NCBI RefSeq assembly: GCF_011398155.1
Contig: NZ_AP021888.1
Span: 2,144,001 to 2,208,000, forward strand
From: Thiosulfativibrio zosterae
GTDB taxonomy: Bacteria > Pseudomonadota > Gammaproteobacteria > Thiomicrospirales > Thiomicrospiraceae
Length of the DNA stretch: 64,000 nt
Direction: 5' to 3'
Shown: positions 18,214 to 28,566 of the stretch, one piece after another
How the letters are laid out: every line of letters starts with the position of its first letter
Position numbering within the stretch: the stretch's first letter is position 1
The notes under the pieces: model-generated
What the model was told of the DNA's origin: nothing
What the model saw: only the letters and a program-made list of their open reading frames with translations
Databases searched by the model: none
Translations under genes and position numbers: made by a program

Positions 18214-18288
18214 TGGCAGGGCTAGCTGGATTCGAACCAACGCATGACGGGATCAAAACCCGTTGCCTTACCGCTTGGCGATAGCCCT
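18214..18288 (-). tRNA. tRNA-Gln (TTG)
   Basis: This is a 75-base cloverleaf with encoded CCA and discriminator G. The 5' strand AGGGCTATCGCCAAGCGG and the anticodon loop TTTTGAT give anticodon TTG. It has the short D-loop typical of bacterial tRNA-Gln. It precedes prs on the same strand; I see no terminator between the two, so they may form one transcript. Confidence 0.95.
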
Positions 18289-18296
18289 ACATTTAT

Positions 18297-18313
18297 CTGT
18301 CTCGTTAAGACAG
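18297..18313 (-). other. Perfect small hairpin in the tRNA-Gln leader
   Basis: CTGTCT and AGACAG flank a five-base spacer between the predicted transcription start and the 5' end of tRNA-Gln. It could be a leader stem, part of a processing site or an operator; I cannot tell which. Confidence 0.4.
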
Positions 18314-18319
18314 GTGCGT

Positions 18320-18347
18320 ATTATCCAGTCTTTAAACTCAAAATCAA
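18320..18347 (-). promoter_or_regulatory. Promoter of tRNA-Gln (and probably prs)
   Basis: On the minus strand a TTGATT -35 and a GATAAT -10 are separated by 16 bases. The start of transcription would fall about 25 bases before the tRNA. Confidence 0.55.
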
Positions 18348-18486
18348 GCGTTTTTTAATAAAAACTTAAAAAAATTTACTCGGTGCTTCAGTAAGATTGG
18401 CACTTTTAATGAAAAACTTTATCAAAACCCATGGGTTACATTCACTCAGAAAATTTGGCGCAACGCTTTAAAAAATTTAGCGCGGC

Positions 18487-20355
18487 TTAGTTTTTAGAGA
18501 GATTCCGCATCAGCGACTGCAAATCTTCATTTTCAGGGAATTGCGGCGCATATTTATCCCACAAGCCTTGAGCCTCTGAAAATTTACTGAGTTGCCACTT
18601 GGTTTTAATCAGGTGCATCAAAACTTCTTCATCCGTCTTTAACGCCATCGCTTTCTCTAACAACACCTCTGCTTCAGAATAGCGCGCTTGCATGTAACGC
18701 AACCACCCTTGGCTGTCTAAGACATAATAAGCATCGGGGGCGATGGCAACTGCTTTGGCCAATAAGTCTTCTGCCTTATCCAAATGAATATTTTGCTCAA
18801 CAAAGTAATACCCCAAAGCGTTTAACGCATCCACTTGATTTGGCTTAAGGGCAAGAACACGATTCAATCGATCTTCGTAACTTTGATAATCTGCCGTTTC
18901 ATAAAACAACGCCGCCTGAGAAAACAAGATATCAATATTGCTCGGCATGATATTTAGGGCTAACTCGTAATTCTGAATGGCTTGAGGGATGTTATCTGCC
19001 GCTTTGTAAAAAATGGCTTTTGCACGATAAAGCTTTAACTGATCTTCTGGATCTTCGGCATTTAAGGTTTCCAACTGCTCAAGCACTTTTGTTAGCCCAA
19101 TCTTTGGGTATTCCAATTCGGCAATTTGCAATTGTGCTTCTATGTAAAACTCACCCTCAACGATTTGTTTAAAGAACAACAATGCCTGTTCAGGTTGGTT
19201 TTGTGACTTTTTAGATACACCAGAGTAATACAAACTGATCGACTGAAAACTGGGCACATTTAACAACGGATTTAACAAATCATCGGCTTGCGGGAATTGC
19301 TTTTGCTCCATTAACAATAGGGCTAAAGAGAGACGCGAGGTGTAAGCCTGAGGAAATTGCTCAACAATCATCGAGTAACGCTGAACGGCAGATTCATAAC
19401 GCTCCGCTTTAACTTCTAATCTGGCATATTGCTCTTGAAAGCGCCAGATGTTGGGATTTTGCGCTGCGTAACCCGCCAGTTTATTCAACCCTTCTTCATA
19501 AGAGGTCGCCCCCAAATAGGCTTGCGCCAACTTGGTATAAATATCTTCATAGATAACTGTCTTATCCTCGACCCCTTGATAGCTTTTTTCTGACGCCCAA
19601 AGACTGGTAAGCGCCACCGAATAATCTTGATAAGCTAAGGCTGCAGCCCCTAACGCATAACCCACCACTCGTTCTTGGGGATACTGTTTTTGAATTTCTT
19701 TTAAAAAAGCCAAGCCATATTCAGCGGCAGACGATTGTGCAACTCGATTGGCGGTATCTAACACTAAACTTTCAAAGGTTTGCTGCTGAGACAGTTTAGA
19801 TGTCACACTATCTTCATCAATAGCTGACTTGGCGCGCATTTCTGCATCGGCTAATTTCACATAGCGTTGCCACTCTTTAAAGGCCGCTTCTAACTCTCCT
19901 TCCTGCAAAGACAATAAATAGGCAGCTTGCCAAGTGACGGCTTTGTCTGGCTCAACCTCTTTTAGCAAAGTGGTTGCTTGCTTCATCGATAACAAATTCA
20001 TGGTTTGCATCGACAACTGAAAAACTCTTTGCGTAATCTCTGGTTCACGGCGCTTTTGTGCGATCGGAATCATCAAGTCAAAGGCATCTTGAAACTGGCC
20101 ATGCGTAATCAACATTTCAGCAATCATCAACTGATACATGGTTTGCGCATCCATACTCGAATAGGTTGGCGCTTCTTCAACCGGCGTAGATAGGCGAGCA
20201 TTCACAAAGCCAGACTTCATTTCCACCGCTTCAGGTGCTAAAGTTTCTTTAGCCGCAGGCATATTCAAATGAGAGCAGCCTGACAATTGAGTCAAACCAG
20301 ACAAAGTCAATAAACTAAGTAAATAAGCGTTTTTAAATTTGATTGAGCGCAACAC
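18487..20355 (-). CDS. TPR-repeat outer-membrane lipoprotein
   Basis: This 622-residue protein has a lipoprotein signal ('YLLSLLTLSGLTQLSGC', lipobox Cys at about residue 27) and many tetratricopeptide repeats; clear ones include 'QALLFFKQIVEGEFYIEAQLQIAE', split here by a linker, and 'LNALGYYFVEQNIHLDKAEDLL' followed by 'LDSQGWLRYMQARYSEAEVLLE'. TPR arrays bind partner proteins. Its orthologues commonly sit between hemA and lolB-ispE in gammaproteobacteria; their exact role is not known to me. Here it is divergent from hemA as usual, but lolB and ispE do not follow. The next gene downstream is tRNA-Gln. Confidence 0.87.
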   Translation of the reverse strand: MLRSIKFKNAYLLSLLTLSGLTQLSGCSHLNMPAAKETLAPEAVEMKSGFVNARLSTPVEEAPTYSSMDAQTMYQLMIAEMLITHGQFQDAFDLMIPIAQKRREPEITQRVFQLSMQTMNLLSMKQATTLLKEVEPDKAVTWQAAYLLSLQEGELEAAFKEWQRYVKLADAEMRAKSAIDEDSVTSKLSQQQTFESLVLDTANRVAQSSAAEYGLAFLKEIQKQYPQERVVGYALGAAALAYQDYSVALTSLWASEKSYQGVEDKTVIYEDIYTKLAQAYLGATSYEEGLNKLAGYAAQNPNIWRFQEQYARLEVKAERYESAVQRYSMIVEQFPQAYTSRLSLALLLMEQKQFPQADDLLNPLLNVPSFQSISLYYSGVSKKSQNQPEQALLFFKQIVEGEFYIEAQLQIAELEYPKIGLTKVLEQLETLNAEDPEDQLKLYRAKAIFYKAADNIPQAIQNYELALNIMPSNIDILFSQAALFYETADYQSYEDRLNRVLALKPNQVDALNALGYYFVEQNIHLDKAEDLLAKAVAIAPDAYYVLDSQGWLRYMQARYSEAEVLLEKAMALKTDEEVLMHLIKTKWQLSKFSEAQGLWDKYAPQFPENEDLQSLMRNLSKN

Positions 20356-20566
20356 AGAGATATCCAGTAAGCAGTTAAATTAAAGACAGTATAACGATTA
20401 AATGCTACACCGATTCTGGCCAATGAACAGAAGGCCTAGCAATGTGTCATAATAAATGACTCTTTAAGCAGGTAAGTGATGCAAAACTTGCAATTAGAGG
20501 GATAATTTAGCAAAATTACGCCTCTTTGATTGCATTATTTTGCTTTGAGCCCCAAAACGATTCCCT

Positions 20567-21826
20567 ATGAAACTATTTACGCTTGGTGTTAACCACGAAA
20601 CAGCGCCCGTCGACATTCGCGAAAAGGTTTCTTTTTCGACCGAGCAAATTCCACTCGCCTTAACAGAACTCAAACAAAATGGACTTTTACAAGAAGCCAC
20701 CATCTTATCAACCTGCAATCGAACTGAAATCTACGGCGTTCTAAACGACAACTCGACTTCAGAAATTCGTCAATGGCTGCACCAATACTTCAACATTGAA
20801 CACAACGACATCAATGGCTATTTGTATGAATACCACAATCTAGACGCAACCAAACACATGATGAAAGTTTCGAGCGGCCTTAATTCATTGGTATTGGGTG
20901 AACCGCAAATCTTAGGGCAAATGAAAGATGCCTACAATCTTGGTCACAAAGCCGAAACCATACACCACACCCTAGAGCATCTTTTTCAGCAGATTTTTAA
21001 AACTGCCAAACAAGTTCGTACTGACACCGCCATAGGTGCTAGCCCGGTTTCAGTGGCCTTTTCTGCCGTTGCGCTCTCCAAACAATTTTATGGCGACTTG
21101 TCCGAGCGTACGGCTTTATTGCTGGGCGCTGGTGAAACCATTGAATTGGTTGCTCGTCACCTTAAAGAAGGTGGCATTGGCAAACTGATTATTGCTAACC
21201 GAACCCTAGCGCGCGCTCATAAACTGACAGAATTGCTAGGGGGTTATGCCATCGAACTTCATGAGATTTCTGATCATCTTCATGAAGCCGACATCGTTAT
21301 TGGTTCAACCGGCAGCCCAATGCCGGTTCTCACCAAAGCACAAGTTGGCCAAGCCCTCAAAAAACGCCGTAATCGCCCCATGTTTATGGTCGATATTGCC
21401 GTGCCACGCGACATAGAACCCGGTGCCGGTGACTTTAGCGACACCTACCTTTATACCGTGGACGACCTTCAAGAAATCATTGAAGAAAATAAACGCTCGC
21501 GCCAAGATGCCGCACAGGCTGCTGAAGAAATTATTGATGTGCAAGCCGAAGCGTTTATGACGCAATATCTGTCGATTCAAAAGGTCAACCCCCTGATTCA
21601 ACAGTACCGCACCAATGCTTATGAATTGCGCGACCAAGCGCTCAAAGACGCCCTACACCATTTAAAAAATGGCGACTCTGCCGAACTGGTAATCACCAAA
21701 CTGGCTAATCAACTCACCAATAAATTATTGCACACCCCCACCTCTCAGCTACACCAAGCAGGGGTTACAGGTAACGAAGCTCTCATCGCCGCAGCTCAAG
21801 AATTACTATTGCCAAAAAAACATTAG
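20567..21826 (+). CDS. hemA: Glutamyl-tRNA reductase
   Basis: HemA reduces glutamyl-tRNA to glutamate-1-semialdehyde, the first committed step of C5-pathway tetrapyrrole synthesis. The 419-residue protein has the catalytic Cys50 in 'STCNRTEIYG', the 'GEPQILGQMKDAY' block, the NADPH-domain motif 'LLGAGETIELVARHL', 'GSTGSP', and a C-terminal helical dimerisation domain ending in 'ALIAAAQELLLP'. It leads the hemA-prfA-prmC-thiF run and is divergent from the TPR lipoprotein gene; 210 bases between them hold the promoters. Confidence 0.97.
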   Translation: MKLFTLGVNHETAPVDIREKVSFSTEQIPLALTELKQNGLLQEATILSTCNRTEIYGVLNDNSTSEIRQWLHQYFNIEHNDINGYLYEYHNLDATKHMMKVSSGLNSLVLGEPQILGQMKDAYNLGHKAETIHHTLEHLFQQIFKTAKQVRTDTAIGASPVSVAFSAVALSKQFYGDLSERTALLLGAGETIELVARHLKEGGIGKLIIANRTLARAHKLTELLGGYAIELHEISDHLHEADIVIGSTGSPMPVLTKAQVGQALKKRRNRPMFMVDIAVPRDIEPGAGDFSDTYLYTVDDLQEIIEENKRSRQDAAQAAEEIIDVQAEAFMTQYLSIQKVNPLIQQYRTNAYELRDQALKDALHHLKNGDSAELVITKLANQLTNKLLHTPTSQLHQAGVTGNEALIAAAQELLLPKKH

Positions 21827-21902
21827 CGTCTTCAACTTTTATCCGCTGCTTGCCAGTGACACGAAGCTAACGCTCTCTTAAATTAAAAAATAAAGACCTT
21901 CC

Positions 21903-22997
21903 ATGAAAAATTCGATTCGCGCAAAACTAGAAACCTTAGTTGAAAGACTGGATGAACTTAATCACCTCATTTCAGACCCTGACACCATTTCAGACCAAAA
22001 CAAGTTTCGCAACCTCAGCAAAGAACATTCGCAACTGACACCCGTTGTTGAAAGTTTTAACCAGTTTTGTAAAGCCGAAGCCAATCTTGCAGAAGCGCAA
22101 GCGATGGTTAACTCGGGGGATGCCGACCTTAAAGAAATGGCACTTGAAGAAATTCCCGAACTTGAATCTGAAATTGAAACGCTTGAATTAGATTTGCAAA
22201 AAATGTTACTGCCCAAAGACCCCAATGATGATGCGAACATATTTTTAGAAATTCGTGCGGGCACGGGTGGTGACGAGGCTGCGATTTTTGCAGGTGACCT
22301 ATTTCGTATGTACAGCCGTTATGCCGAAACCAAACGCTGGCAAGTGGAAGTTTTAAATACCAATGAAGGCGAACATGGCGGATACAAAGAAATCATTTGC
22401 CGTATTATTGGCGACGGTGCTTATTCCAAACTGAAGTTCGAATCAGGCGCACATAGAGTGCAACGCGTTCCCGCAACCGAAACCCAAGGCCGCGTCCATA
22501 CCTCTGCTGCCACCGTTGTCATCATGGCCGAAGCGCCAGATGTTGAACAAGTCGACCTAAATCCTGCGGACCTTAAAGTCGATACCTTTCGCGCTTCAGG
22601 TGCGGGTGGACAGCATGTTAACAAAACGGATTCGGCCATTCGTATTACCCATATCCCCACAGGAACCGTGGTTGAATGCCAAGATGAACGCTCGCAACAT
22701 AAAAACCGCGCAAGAGCCATGTCCTTGTTGGCGGCACGCATCATGGACGAACGCCAACGCAAACACGATGCCGTCATTGCGCAAGAGCGTAAAAGTTTAG
22801 TCGGCACAGGCGATCGTTCGGAGCGTATTCGCACCTATAACTATCCACAAGGTCGCGTAACCGATCATCGCATCAACTTAACGCTTTATAAGCTAGACGA
22901 AATCATGCAAGGTGCTTTAGGTCAAGTGTTAGACCCTCTTGCCCACGAGTATCAAGCAGAACTGTTGGCCAGCCTGAGTGGTGATAACGCCGCATGA
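21903..22997 (+). CDS. prfA: Peptide chain release factor 1
   Basis: RF1 ends translation at UAA and UAG. The 364-residue protein shows the stop-codon-reading PxT motif in '[10 protein letters not shown]' and the peptidyl-hydrolysis loop GGQ in '[15 protein letters not shown]' near residue 236. The Gln of GGQ is methylated by PrmC, encoded next; the two genes overlap by four bases. A 76-base gap separates it from hemA. Confidence 0.97.
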   Translation: MKNSIRAKLETLVERLDELNHLISDPDTISDQNKFRNLSKEHSQLTPVVESFNQFCKAEANLAEAQAMVNSGDADLKEMALEEIPELESEIETLELDLQKMLLPKDPNDDANIFLEIRAGTGGDEAAIFAGDLFRMYSRYAETKRWQVEVLNTNEGEHGGYKEIICRIIGDGAYSKLKFESGAHRVQRVPATETQGRVHTSAATVVIMAEAPDVEQVDLNPADLKVDTFRASGAGGQHVNKTDSAIRITHIPTGTVVECQDERSQHKNRARAMSLLAARIMDERQRKHDAVIAQERKSLVGTGDRSERIRTYNYPQGRVTDHRINLTLYKLDEIMQGALGQVLDPLAHEYQAELLASLSGDNAA

Positions 22998-23851
22998 CCC
23001 CATTAACGCTGGTGGAAGCACTGCATCTTGGAAAGCATCGCCTAACCAGCGATACGGCTCGATTGGATGCTGAAGTTTTACTGGCGTTTGTGCTGCAAAA
23101 AGACCGAACCTACCTTTACACCTGGCCTGAAAAACAACTCTCCGCAGAACAATCCCAGCAATTTTTAGAACTGATTCAGCAACGCCAGCTCGGTCACCCT
23201 GTGGCGCATTTAACGGGGCAACGCGAGTTTTGGGGGCTTAACTTAACCGTTAATCGTCATACGCTTATCCCTCGACCTGACACTGAAGTCCTTGTAGAAG
23301 TGGCTTTGGAAAAACTGCAGGGATTGCAACACCCGAAAGTATTAGACATGGGCACCGGGTCTGGCGCGATTATTTGCGCCATCAAATCAGAACGCCCCGA
23401 CTCAGAAGCGACTGCGCTGGACTTTCAACTCGAAGCCTTAGCCATCGCCCAGCAAAATGCCAAACAGTTCAACTTGGATATTCAATTTATTCACAGCAAT
23501 TGGTTTAACGCTATTGCGAATCAAACTTTCGACCTAATTGTATCCAACCCACCCTACATTGAAGAACAAGACCCCCACTTATCGCAAGGTGATGTGCGCT
23601 TTGAACCCATCACCGCACTCACGGCTGGCATGTCTGGATTAGACGATATTCAACACCTCATTAAGGCGGCAAAAAGCCATTTAAATGACCAGGCCTGGTT
23701 GATTTTAGAGCACGGTTATAATCAAGAAGCCAGTGTTCAAGCCTTGTTTTCTGAACATGGATATCAACAAATTCAAACCGTTAAAGATTATCAACAAAAT
23801 GCCCGAGTGACGCTAGGGCAATGGTTGCAAACACCGGAGACCAACAGATGA
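22994..23851 (+). CDS. prmC: PrmC, release-factor glutamine N5-methyltransferase
   Basis: PrmC methylates the GGQ glutamine of release factors with SAM. The 285-residue protein has an N-terminal helical release-factor-binding domain, the SAM motif '[16 protein letters not shown]', and the substrate-amide motif NPPY in '[13 protein letters not shown]' near residue 184. It starts inside the prfA stop (ATGA overlap) and ends in an ATGA overlap with the ThiF/MoeB gene. A copy of the dispersed palindrome lies in its 3' part. Confidence 0.96.
   Translation: MTPLTLVEALHLGKHRLTSDTARLDAEVLLAFVLQKDRTYLYTWPEKQLSAEQSQQFLELIQQRQLGHPVAHLTGQREFWGLNLTVNRHTLIPRPDTEVLVEVALEKLQGLQHPKVLDMGTGSGAIICAIKSERPDSEATALDFQLEALAIAQQNAKQFNLDIQFIHSNWFNAIANQTFDLIVSNPPYIEEQDPHLSQGDVRFEPITALTAGMSGLDDIQHLIKAAKSHLNDQAWLILEHGYNQEASVQALFSEHGYQQIQTVKDYQQNARVTLGQWLQTPETNR
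23688..23700. repeat. Dispersed palindrome ACCAGGCCTGGTT
   Basis: Site 6 of 12, in prmC. It has the full 12-base palindrome followed by TGATTTT. The frame reads Gln-Ala-Trp, different from the ubiJ and ubiB copies. Confidence 0.75.
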
Positions 23852-24615
23852 ACTTTGATAAAACAGAACTTTCAGATGAAGAACTCAGCCGTTATAGTCG
23901 ACAAATTTTATTATCCGACATTAATTATGACGGTCAGCTCAAACTTGCTCAATCCCATGCGGTTATTTTTGGATTAGGCGGGCTGGGCTCTCCCGTTTCC
24001 TTGTATTTAGCCGCTGCCGGTGTCGGCAAACTGACTTTGGTGGATTTCGATTCGGTTGATGACTCTAATCTGCAGCGTCAAATTGTGCACCGTGAAGCCA
24101 ATATTGGACAAGCCAAAGTAGATTCTGCCAAACAAAATCTGCAAGCCTTGAATCGCCACATTCAAATTGCAACGCTCAATCACAGCTTAGACGAGGCAGA
24201 ACTCTTAACCCTAATGGAATCCGCTGACATTGCTATCGATTGCACCGATAACTTCAGCAGTCGATTTGCCATTAACCAAGCATGCTTACAGGCTAAGAAA
24301 CCCCTAGTGTCTGGCGCCGCCATTCGCTGGGAAGGTCAATTGACCACTTATGATTTTCGGCAAGACAACAGCCCTTGTTATGCTTGCCTCTATAAACCTG
24401 GCAGCCATCAAGAACTCACTTGCAGTCAAAACGGGGTGTTATCGCCCATTGTTGGGATGGTGGGCAGCATGCAGTCACTAGAAGCCGTTAAAGCCTTGCT
24501 TGGTTTGCCAACCTTAATGGGTAAACTGATGATTTTAGATGGCTATACCCTGCAAATACGCACCCTCAATCTTAAAAAAGATACCCACTGCCCAGTTTGC
24601 CAAGCGCAATCCTAA
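23848..24615 (+). CDS. moeB: ThiF/MoeB/HesA-family adenylyltransferase
   Basis: Enzymes of this family adenylate the C-terminal Gly of small sulfur carriers (MoaD or ThiS). The 255-residue protein has 'RYSRQILLSDI', the ATP-binding 'GLGGLGSPVSLYLAAAGVG', 'DFDSVDDSNLQRQ', a CxxC Zn site 'CYACL' paired with 'CPVC' at the C-terminus, and 'TCSQNGVLSPIVGMVGS'. This fits MoeB or ThiF; the two are hard to separate without comparison, so the symbol is provisional. It starts at the ATG overlapping the prmC stop. The gene faces the converging motB with an eight-base gap. Confidence 0.85.
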   Translation: MNFDKTELSDEELSRYSRQILLSDINYDGQLKLAQSHAVIFGLGGLGSPVSLYLAAAGVGKLTLVDFDSVDDSNLQRQIVHREANIGQAKVDSAKQNLQALNRHIQIATLNHSLDEAELLTLMESADIAIDCTDNFSSRFAINQACLQAKKPLVSGAAIRWEGQLTTYDFRQDNSPCYACLYKPGSHQELTCSQNGVLSPIVGMVGSMQSLEAVKALLGLPTLMGKLMILDGYTLQIRTLNLKKDTHCPVCQAQS

Positions 24616-24622
24616 CAGTCGG

Positions 24623-25393
24623 TTATCGAATTCGGTTATAAGGGCTATATTGTTGTGACGCAGGGGCTGGTTGTTGTCGAGCAGGCGCGGCTGGCTTTTG
24701 GCTGGCACTATGAGACTTCTTGTTCACCAATATAATCACTCGGCGATTCAAAGAGCGACCGTAAGGTGAATTATTGGGTGCGACCGCTTCATTGTCCCCT
24801 TTACCTTCGATGGTAATCAGCGTTTTATCAACCCCCATATAAATAAAGGTTCTGGCAACTGTTGCCGCTCTGGACGCAGAGAGTTCCCAGTTAGATGGAA
24901 ATTGGAAGTTTTCTATGGGAATACTGTCGGTATAACCCGTAATGGTAATTTTTTGATCACGACCACTGAGCGTTTCGCCCAATTTCTCTAACTGCTCACG
25001 CGTTTTTTCGCTGATATTGGCGCGCCCACTTTCAAAGAAACTATCTGAATGCAGGGTAATTTTTGTAAATTCTTCGGTGTCTTCAATTTCTATGTCTTTA
25101 GGATTCACCCCTTGCATGGCATCGGCAATTTCTTCAGTGCTGACTGGCGGCTTGGTTTCTTCAACAGGGGATTCAACAACTGACTCTGGAGCACCCTCTT
25201 TGAGTTCAACCACATTTTTACCCGCGGTTTCACCCACCAAAGCATCCACAAAAGCTTGACGCTTACTGGGCTCAACTATCGAAGTTAACCACATGACCAA
25301 GAAGAAGACCATTAAAACGGTCATTAAGTCGGCAAGGGCTATTTCCCATGCACCGCCTTCTTCACCATGTTCTTCATGCTTTCTTTTTGACAT
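24623..25393 (-). CDS. motB: MotB-type stator protein (OmpA-like peptidoglycan-binding domain)
   Basis: MotB anchors the stator to peptidoglycan and forms the ion path with MotA. The 256-residue protein has one membrane helix with the conserved ion-binding Asp22 ('WEIALADLMTVLMVFFLVMWL'), a Ser/Glu/Pro-rich linker, and an OmpA-like domain ('ITGYTDSIPIENFQFPSNWELS', with 'NRRVIILV'). A Pro/Gln/Ala-rich tail follows. The Asp sits six residues after the Trp, as in canonical MotB. It follows the MotA gene closely on the same strand. This pair is distinct from the MotA/two-MotB set at 35058-37287. Confidence 0.9.
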   Translation of the reverse strand: MSKRKHEEHGEEGGAWEIALADLMTVLMVFFLVMWLTSIVEPSKRQAFVDALVGETAGKNVVELKEGAPESVVESPVEETKPPVSTEEIADAMQGVNPKDIEIEDTEEFTKITLHSDSFFESGRANISEKTREQLEKLGETLSGRDQKITITGYTDSIPIENFQFPSNWELSASRAATVARTFIYMGVDKTLITIEGKGDNEAVAPNNSPYGRSLNRRVIILVNKKSHSASQKPAAPARQQPAPASQQYSPYNRIR

Positions 25394-25413
25394 AAGGGGT
25401 TCCTTAGCAATGC

Positions 25414-26256
25414 TTAACGCATTTTATCGCGGGGAATTTCAAATTCTGGCGGCACGCGTTGGCGACCGATTTCACTGGCCAAACTTGGAGAAACACCATG
25501 CTGAAACGCAGTTAAATAAGCCGCGGCCATTTCATAGATGGAACGATCTTGGCGAATCATCACTTCCACCGCGTGCGTAAAGGGAGCAACCACCGCAAAT
25601 GCAAAGAAAATACCGGTCAGTGTTCCCACTAAGGCCGCACCAATCGACGAACCGATTTTTGCCACATCCATATCACCACTGAGCAGGTTCATCGTTAAAA
25701 TGACCCCCATAACGGCGGCAACTATCCCGAAACCTGGCAACAAATTGGCTAGCTTGCCGGTGGCTTTGGGCACTTCCATATTGGATTGAATAATATCGTC
25801 TATTTGAGACCCTAAATAGTTTTCAAAATTTAAGGATTGTGGCGGATTGAGTAACAGGTAACTGAAGTTGTCGACAATAAATTTGCGCAATTCTTTGTGT
25901 TTTAAGACCCTTGGATAGCGATTAAAAATTTGGCTTCCCTCAGGATTAACGATGTGAGATTCTAAAGACAACATACCGTCTTTTCTGGCAACACGACCCA
26001 ATTCATCTAATAAGGCCAAGGTTTCTTGATACATTTTGCCATCCACACGACCACCGGCAAAAAATCGCCCAATGTAAGTCAAGGTTTTAAGCCAAATATA
26101 AACTGGTGTAGAGCCCAGAAAAACCCCCAAGCCTATGCCCAAAATAATAATCAACTCAGCCGGATGCCACAATGAAAGCAGCGTACCGCCTTCCATAAGG
26201 AATCCGCCAAAAAAGCTGGCGAGAATAACAATAATGGCAACAGGTTTTGAAAACAT
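25414..26256 (-). CDS. motA: MotA-type stator protein
   Basis: MotA subunits ring the MotB dimer and turn the flagellar rotor using ion flow. The 280-residue protein has four membrane segments: two near the N-terminus ('VAIIVILASFFGGFLMEGG', 'PAELIIILGIGLGVFLGS') and two after a cytoplasmic loop ('LLPGFGIVAAVMGVILTM', 'AALVGTLTGIFFAFAVVAPF'). Residue pattern and length suit the longer proton-type (E. coli MotA / LafT) branch; ion choice is an inference. No other flagellar genes are in the window. Confidence 0.9.
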   Translation of the reverse strand: MFSKPVAIIVILASFFGGFLMEGGTLLSLWHPAELIIILGIGLGVFLGSTPVYIWLKTLTYIGRFFAGGRVDGKMYQETLALLDELGRVARKDGMLSLESHIVNPEGSQIFNRYPRVLKHKELRKFIVDNFSYLLLNPPQSLNFENYLGSQIDDIIQSNMEVPKATGKLANLLPGFGIVAAVMGVILTMNLLSGDMDVAKIGSSIGAALVGTLTGIFFAFAVVAPFTHAVEVMIRQDRSIYEMAAAYLTAFQHGVSPSLASEIGRQRVPPEFEIPRDKMR

Positions 26257-26337
26257 AGGCTTGTCTTTTTGTTGTTTGAATTTAAGTGAATGCTTTCAAG
26301 CAAATTCAATACCAATTAATCGCAAACAATAACTCAA

Positions 26338-28566
26338 CTATTCGCTGAGGCTAATTTTTGATACCATTTTTAACGTTCTGGGGAGCGAAATACCGCGTTT
26401 AGCTCGGCTGGCAAGCGCCTCCTCTATGGCCGTTGGCCCAAAGGTTTTGACATAATTACCCGCAATTAAATCCAATTTACTGCCAGGTGCAAAGGCAAAA
26501 ACCGCCGTCACTTCAAACTCTTGAGCCATCTGAATCAGCTTATTACCCTTACCTTTTGCCAATTCGGGCAACTCTTCAGCGGCAAATACCAACATGCGTG
26601 GTTCACTGGTCACCACCATCACCCAATCATTTGGCGCAACCAAACAGGGTTTTAAAATATTGGCGCCCTCAGGCAAGGTTATTAACCCCTTACCCGCTTT
26701 ATTTTTGGAGTAACAATTTTCTAACTGGGTCACAAAACCATAACCCGCGGAGGACGCAATAATGACTTTATCTTGCGGGTTTCCTAAAACCACCTGCTTA
26801 AAGCTGACGCCATTGCCTGGGCTTAAGCGCCCAGTTAAGGGTTCGCCATGACTTCTGGCAGATGGTAAGGTATGTGCGGGCAAGGAATAACTGCGCCCTG
26901 TACTGTCTAAAAACACCGCCATTTCGCGACTATGCCCCAAGGCTTGGTCACAGAAGGCATCGCCCGATTTATAGGGCAAAGCCAAACCATCCACATCATG
27001 GCCTTTAGCGGCTCTAATCCAGCCATTTTCAGACAAGACCACGGTCACGGTTTCGGAGGGCAGTAAATCTTGCTCGCTCATGGCCTGAGCGGCTCGACCT
27101 TCAATTAAAGGCGAACGGCGCTCATCGCCATAAGCCTCGGCATCTGCCAGTAGCTCGGTTTTTACCAGGGTTTTTAGACGGGCTGGACTGTTCAAGATTT
27201 TTTCCAACTTTTGACGCTCGGCCTCTAATTCGGCCTGCTCGGCACGGATGCGCATTTCTTCTAGTTTAGCCAAGTGGCGCAATTTCAATTCTAAAATAGA
27301 CTCAGCTTGCACATCGGTTAAACCAAATCGTTCCATCAAAACTGGCTTAGGTTTGTCTTCGGCTCGAATAATGGCAATGACTTCATCAATGTTCAAAAAG
27401 GCAATCAGCAAACCATCCAAAATGTGTAAACGCTCTAATACCTTATCCAAACGATATTGCAAACGACGACGCACCGTTTCTAAACGATACACCAGCCACT
27501 CCGCCAACATGGTTTTCAAGTTTTTCACTTGCGGGCGACCATTTAAACCAATCACATTTAAATTAACCCGATAACTGCGTTCTAAATCCGTGGTGGCAAA
27601 TAAATGTAGCATGGCTGTTTCAACATCAATGCGTTTCGAGCGTAACTCCACCACCAAACGAATCGGGTTTTCGTGATCTGACTCATCGCGTAAATCCACC
27701 ACCATCGGCAATTTTTTGGCACGCATTTGTGCGGCAATTTGCTCCAAAACCTTGGCACCAGACACTTGAAAAGGCAAGGCATCAATCACCACATTTACGC
27801 CATCTTCTACAAAATACGCGGCGCGTTGCCGCACAGAACCATTGCCCGTTTCATACAGGCGTTGCAAATCGGCCTTAGGCGTAATCACCTTAGCACTGTT
27901 GGGATAATCCGGCGCTGGCACAAACTCAATCAGTTCTTGGACGGTTAAATTGGGATTGTCTAACAAAGCAACACAGGCATTGACCACTTCACGAAGATTA
28001 TGCGGCGGAATGTCCGTTGCCATCCCCACCGCAATACCCGAAGTGCCATTTAAAAAAACATGCGGCACACGAGCCGGTAATACGGTAGGTTCTTCTAATG
28101 AGCCATCAAAGTTAGGTGCCCAATCCACGGTGCCCTGACCGGTTTCTTCTAATAATAGCTGGCTAAACTTCGATAGCTTGGCTTCGGTATAACGCATGGC
28201 GGCAAACGATTTGGGGTCATCAACCGAACCCCAGTTGCCTTGCCCATCAACCAGCGGATAACGAAATGAAAAATCTTGTGCCATGAGCACCATGGCTTCA
28301 TAACAAGCCGAATCTCCGTGCGGATGGAACTTACCCAATACATCCCCAACGGTTCTGGCAGACTTCTTATGCTTGGCACTGGCTTTTAACCCTAACTCGG
28401 ACATTGCATAAATAATACGGCGCTGTACCGGCTTTAAGCCATCGCTAATATGCGGCAGTGCGCGGTCTAAAATGACATACATGGCATAATCTAAGTAGGC
28501 TTTTTCAGTAAACTCAGCAACCGTGCGTTGCTCTATGCCTTCATAGTTAATGGTTTGTTGTGTCAT
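26338..28566 (-). CDS. parC: DNA topoisomerase IV subunit A
   Basis: ParC is the DNA-cutting subunit of topoisomerase IV, which unlinks daughter chromosomes. The 742-residue protein has the quinolone-determining stretch '[20 protein letters not shown]' with the usual Ser and Glu, and the catalytic Tyr in '[12 protein letters not shown]'. A coiled region and a beta-pinwheel C-terminal domain follow. The start overlaps the stop of the upstream heavy-metal-associated gene by four bases. parE lies about 1.2 kb away on the same strand, past two PilZ genes on the opposite strand. The absence of a GyrA-box-type C-terminus favours ParC over GyrA. Confidence 0.95.
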   Translation of the reverse strand: MTQQTINYEGIEQRTVAEFTEKAYLDYAMYVILDRALPHISDGLKPVQRRIIYAMSELGLKASAKHKKSARTVGDVLGKFHPHGDSACYEAMVLMAQDFSFRYPLVDGQGNWGSVDDPKSFAAMRYTEAKLSKFSQLLLEETGQGTVDWAPNFDGSLEEPTVLPARVPHVFLNGTSGIAVGMATDIPPHNLREVVNACVALLDNPNLTVQELIEFVPAPDYPNSAKVITPKADLQRLYETGNGSVRQRAAYFVEDGVNVVIDALPFQVSGAKVLEQIAAQMRAKKLPMVVDLRDESDHENPIRLVVELRSKRIDVETAMLHLFATTDLERSYRVNLNVIGLNGRPQVKNLKTMLAEWLVYRLETVRRRLQYRLDKVLERLHILDGLLIAFLNIDEVIAIIRAEDKPKPVLMERFGLTDVQAESILELKLRHLAKLEEMRIRAEQAELEAERQKLEKILNSPARLKTLVKTELLADAEAYGDERRSPLIEGRAAQAMSEQDLLPSETVTVVLSENGWIRAAKGHDVDGLALPYKSGDAFCDQALGHSREMAVFLDSTGRSYSLPAHTLPSARSHGEPLTGRLSPGNGVSFKQVVLGNPQDKVIIASSAGYGFVTQLENCYSKNKAGKGLITLPEGANILKPCLVAPNDWVMVVTSEPRMLVFAAEELPELAKGKGNKLIQMAQEFEVTAVFAFAPGSKLDLIAGNYVKTFGPTAIEEALASRAKRGISLPRTLKMVSKISLSE

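Noticed and set aside
22421-22834. A 137-codon minus-strand frame inside prfA
   Set aside because: It lies wholly opposite the conserved catalytic region of prfA, whose codon pattern explains the open frame.
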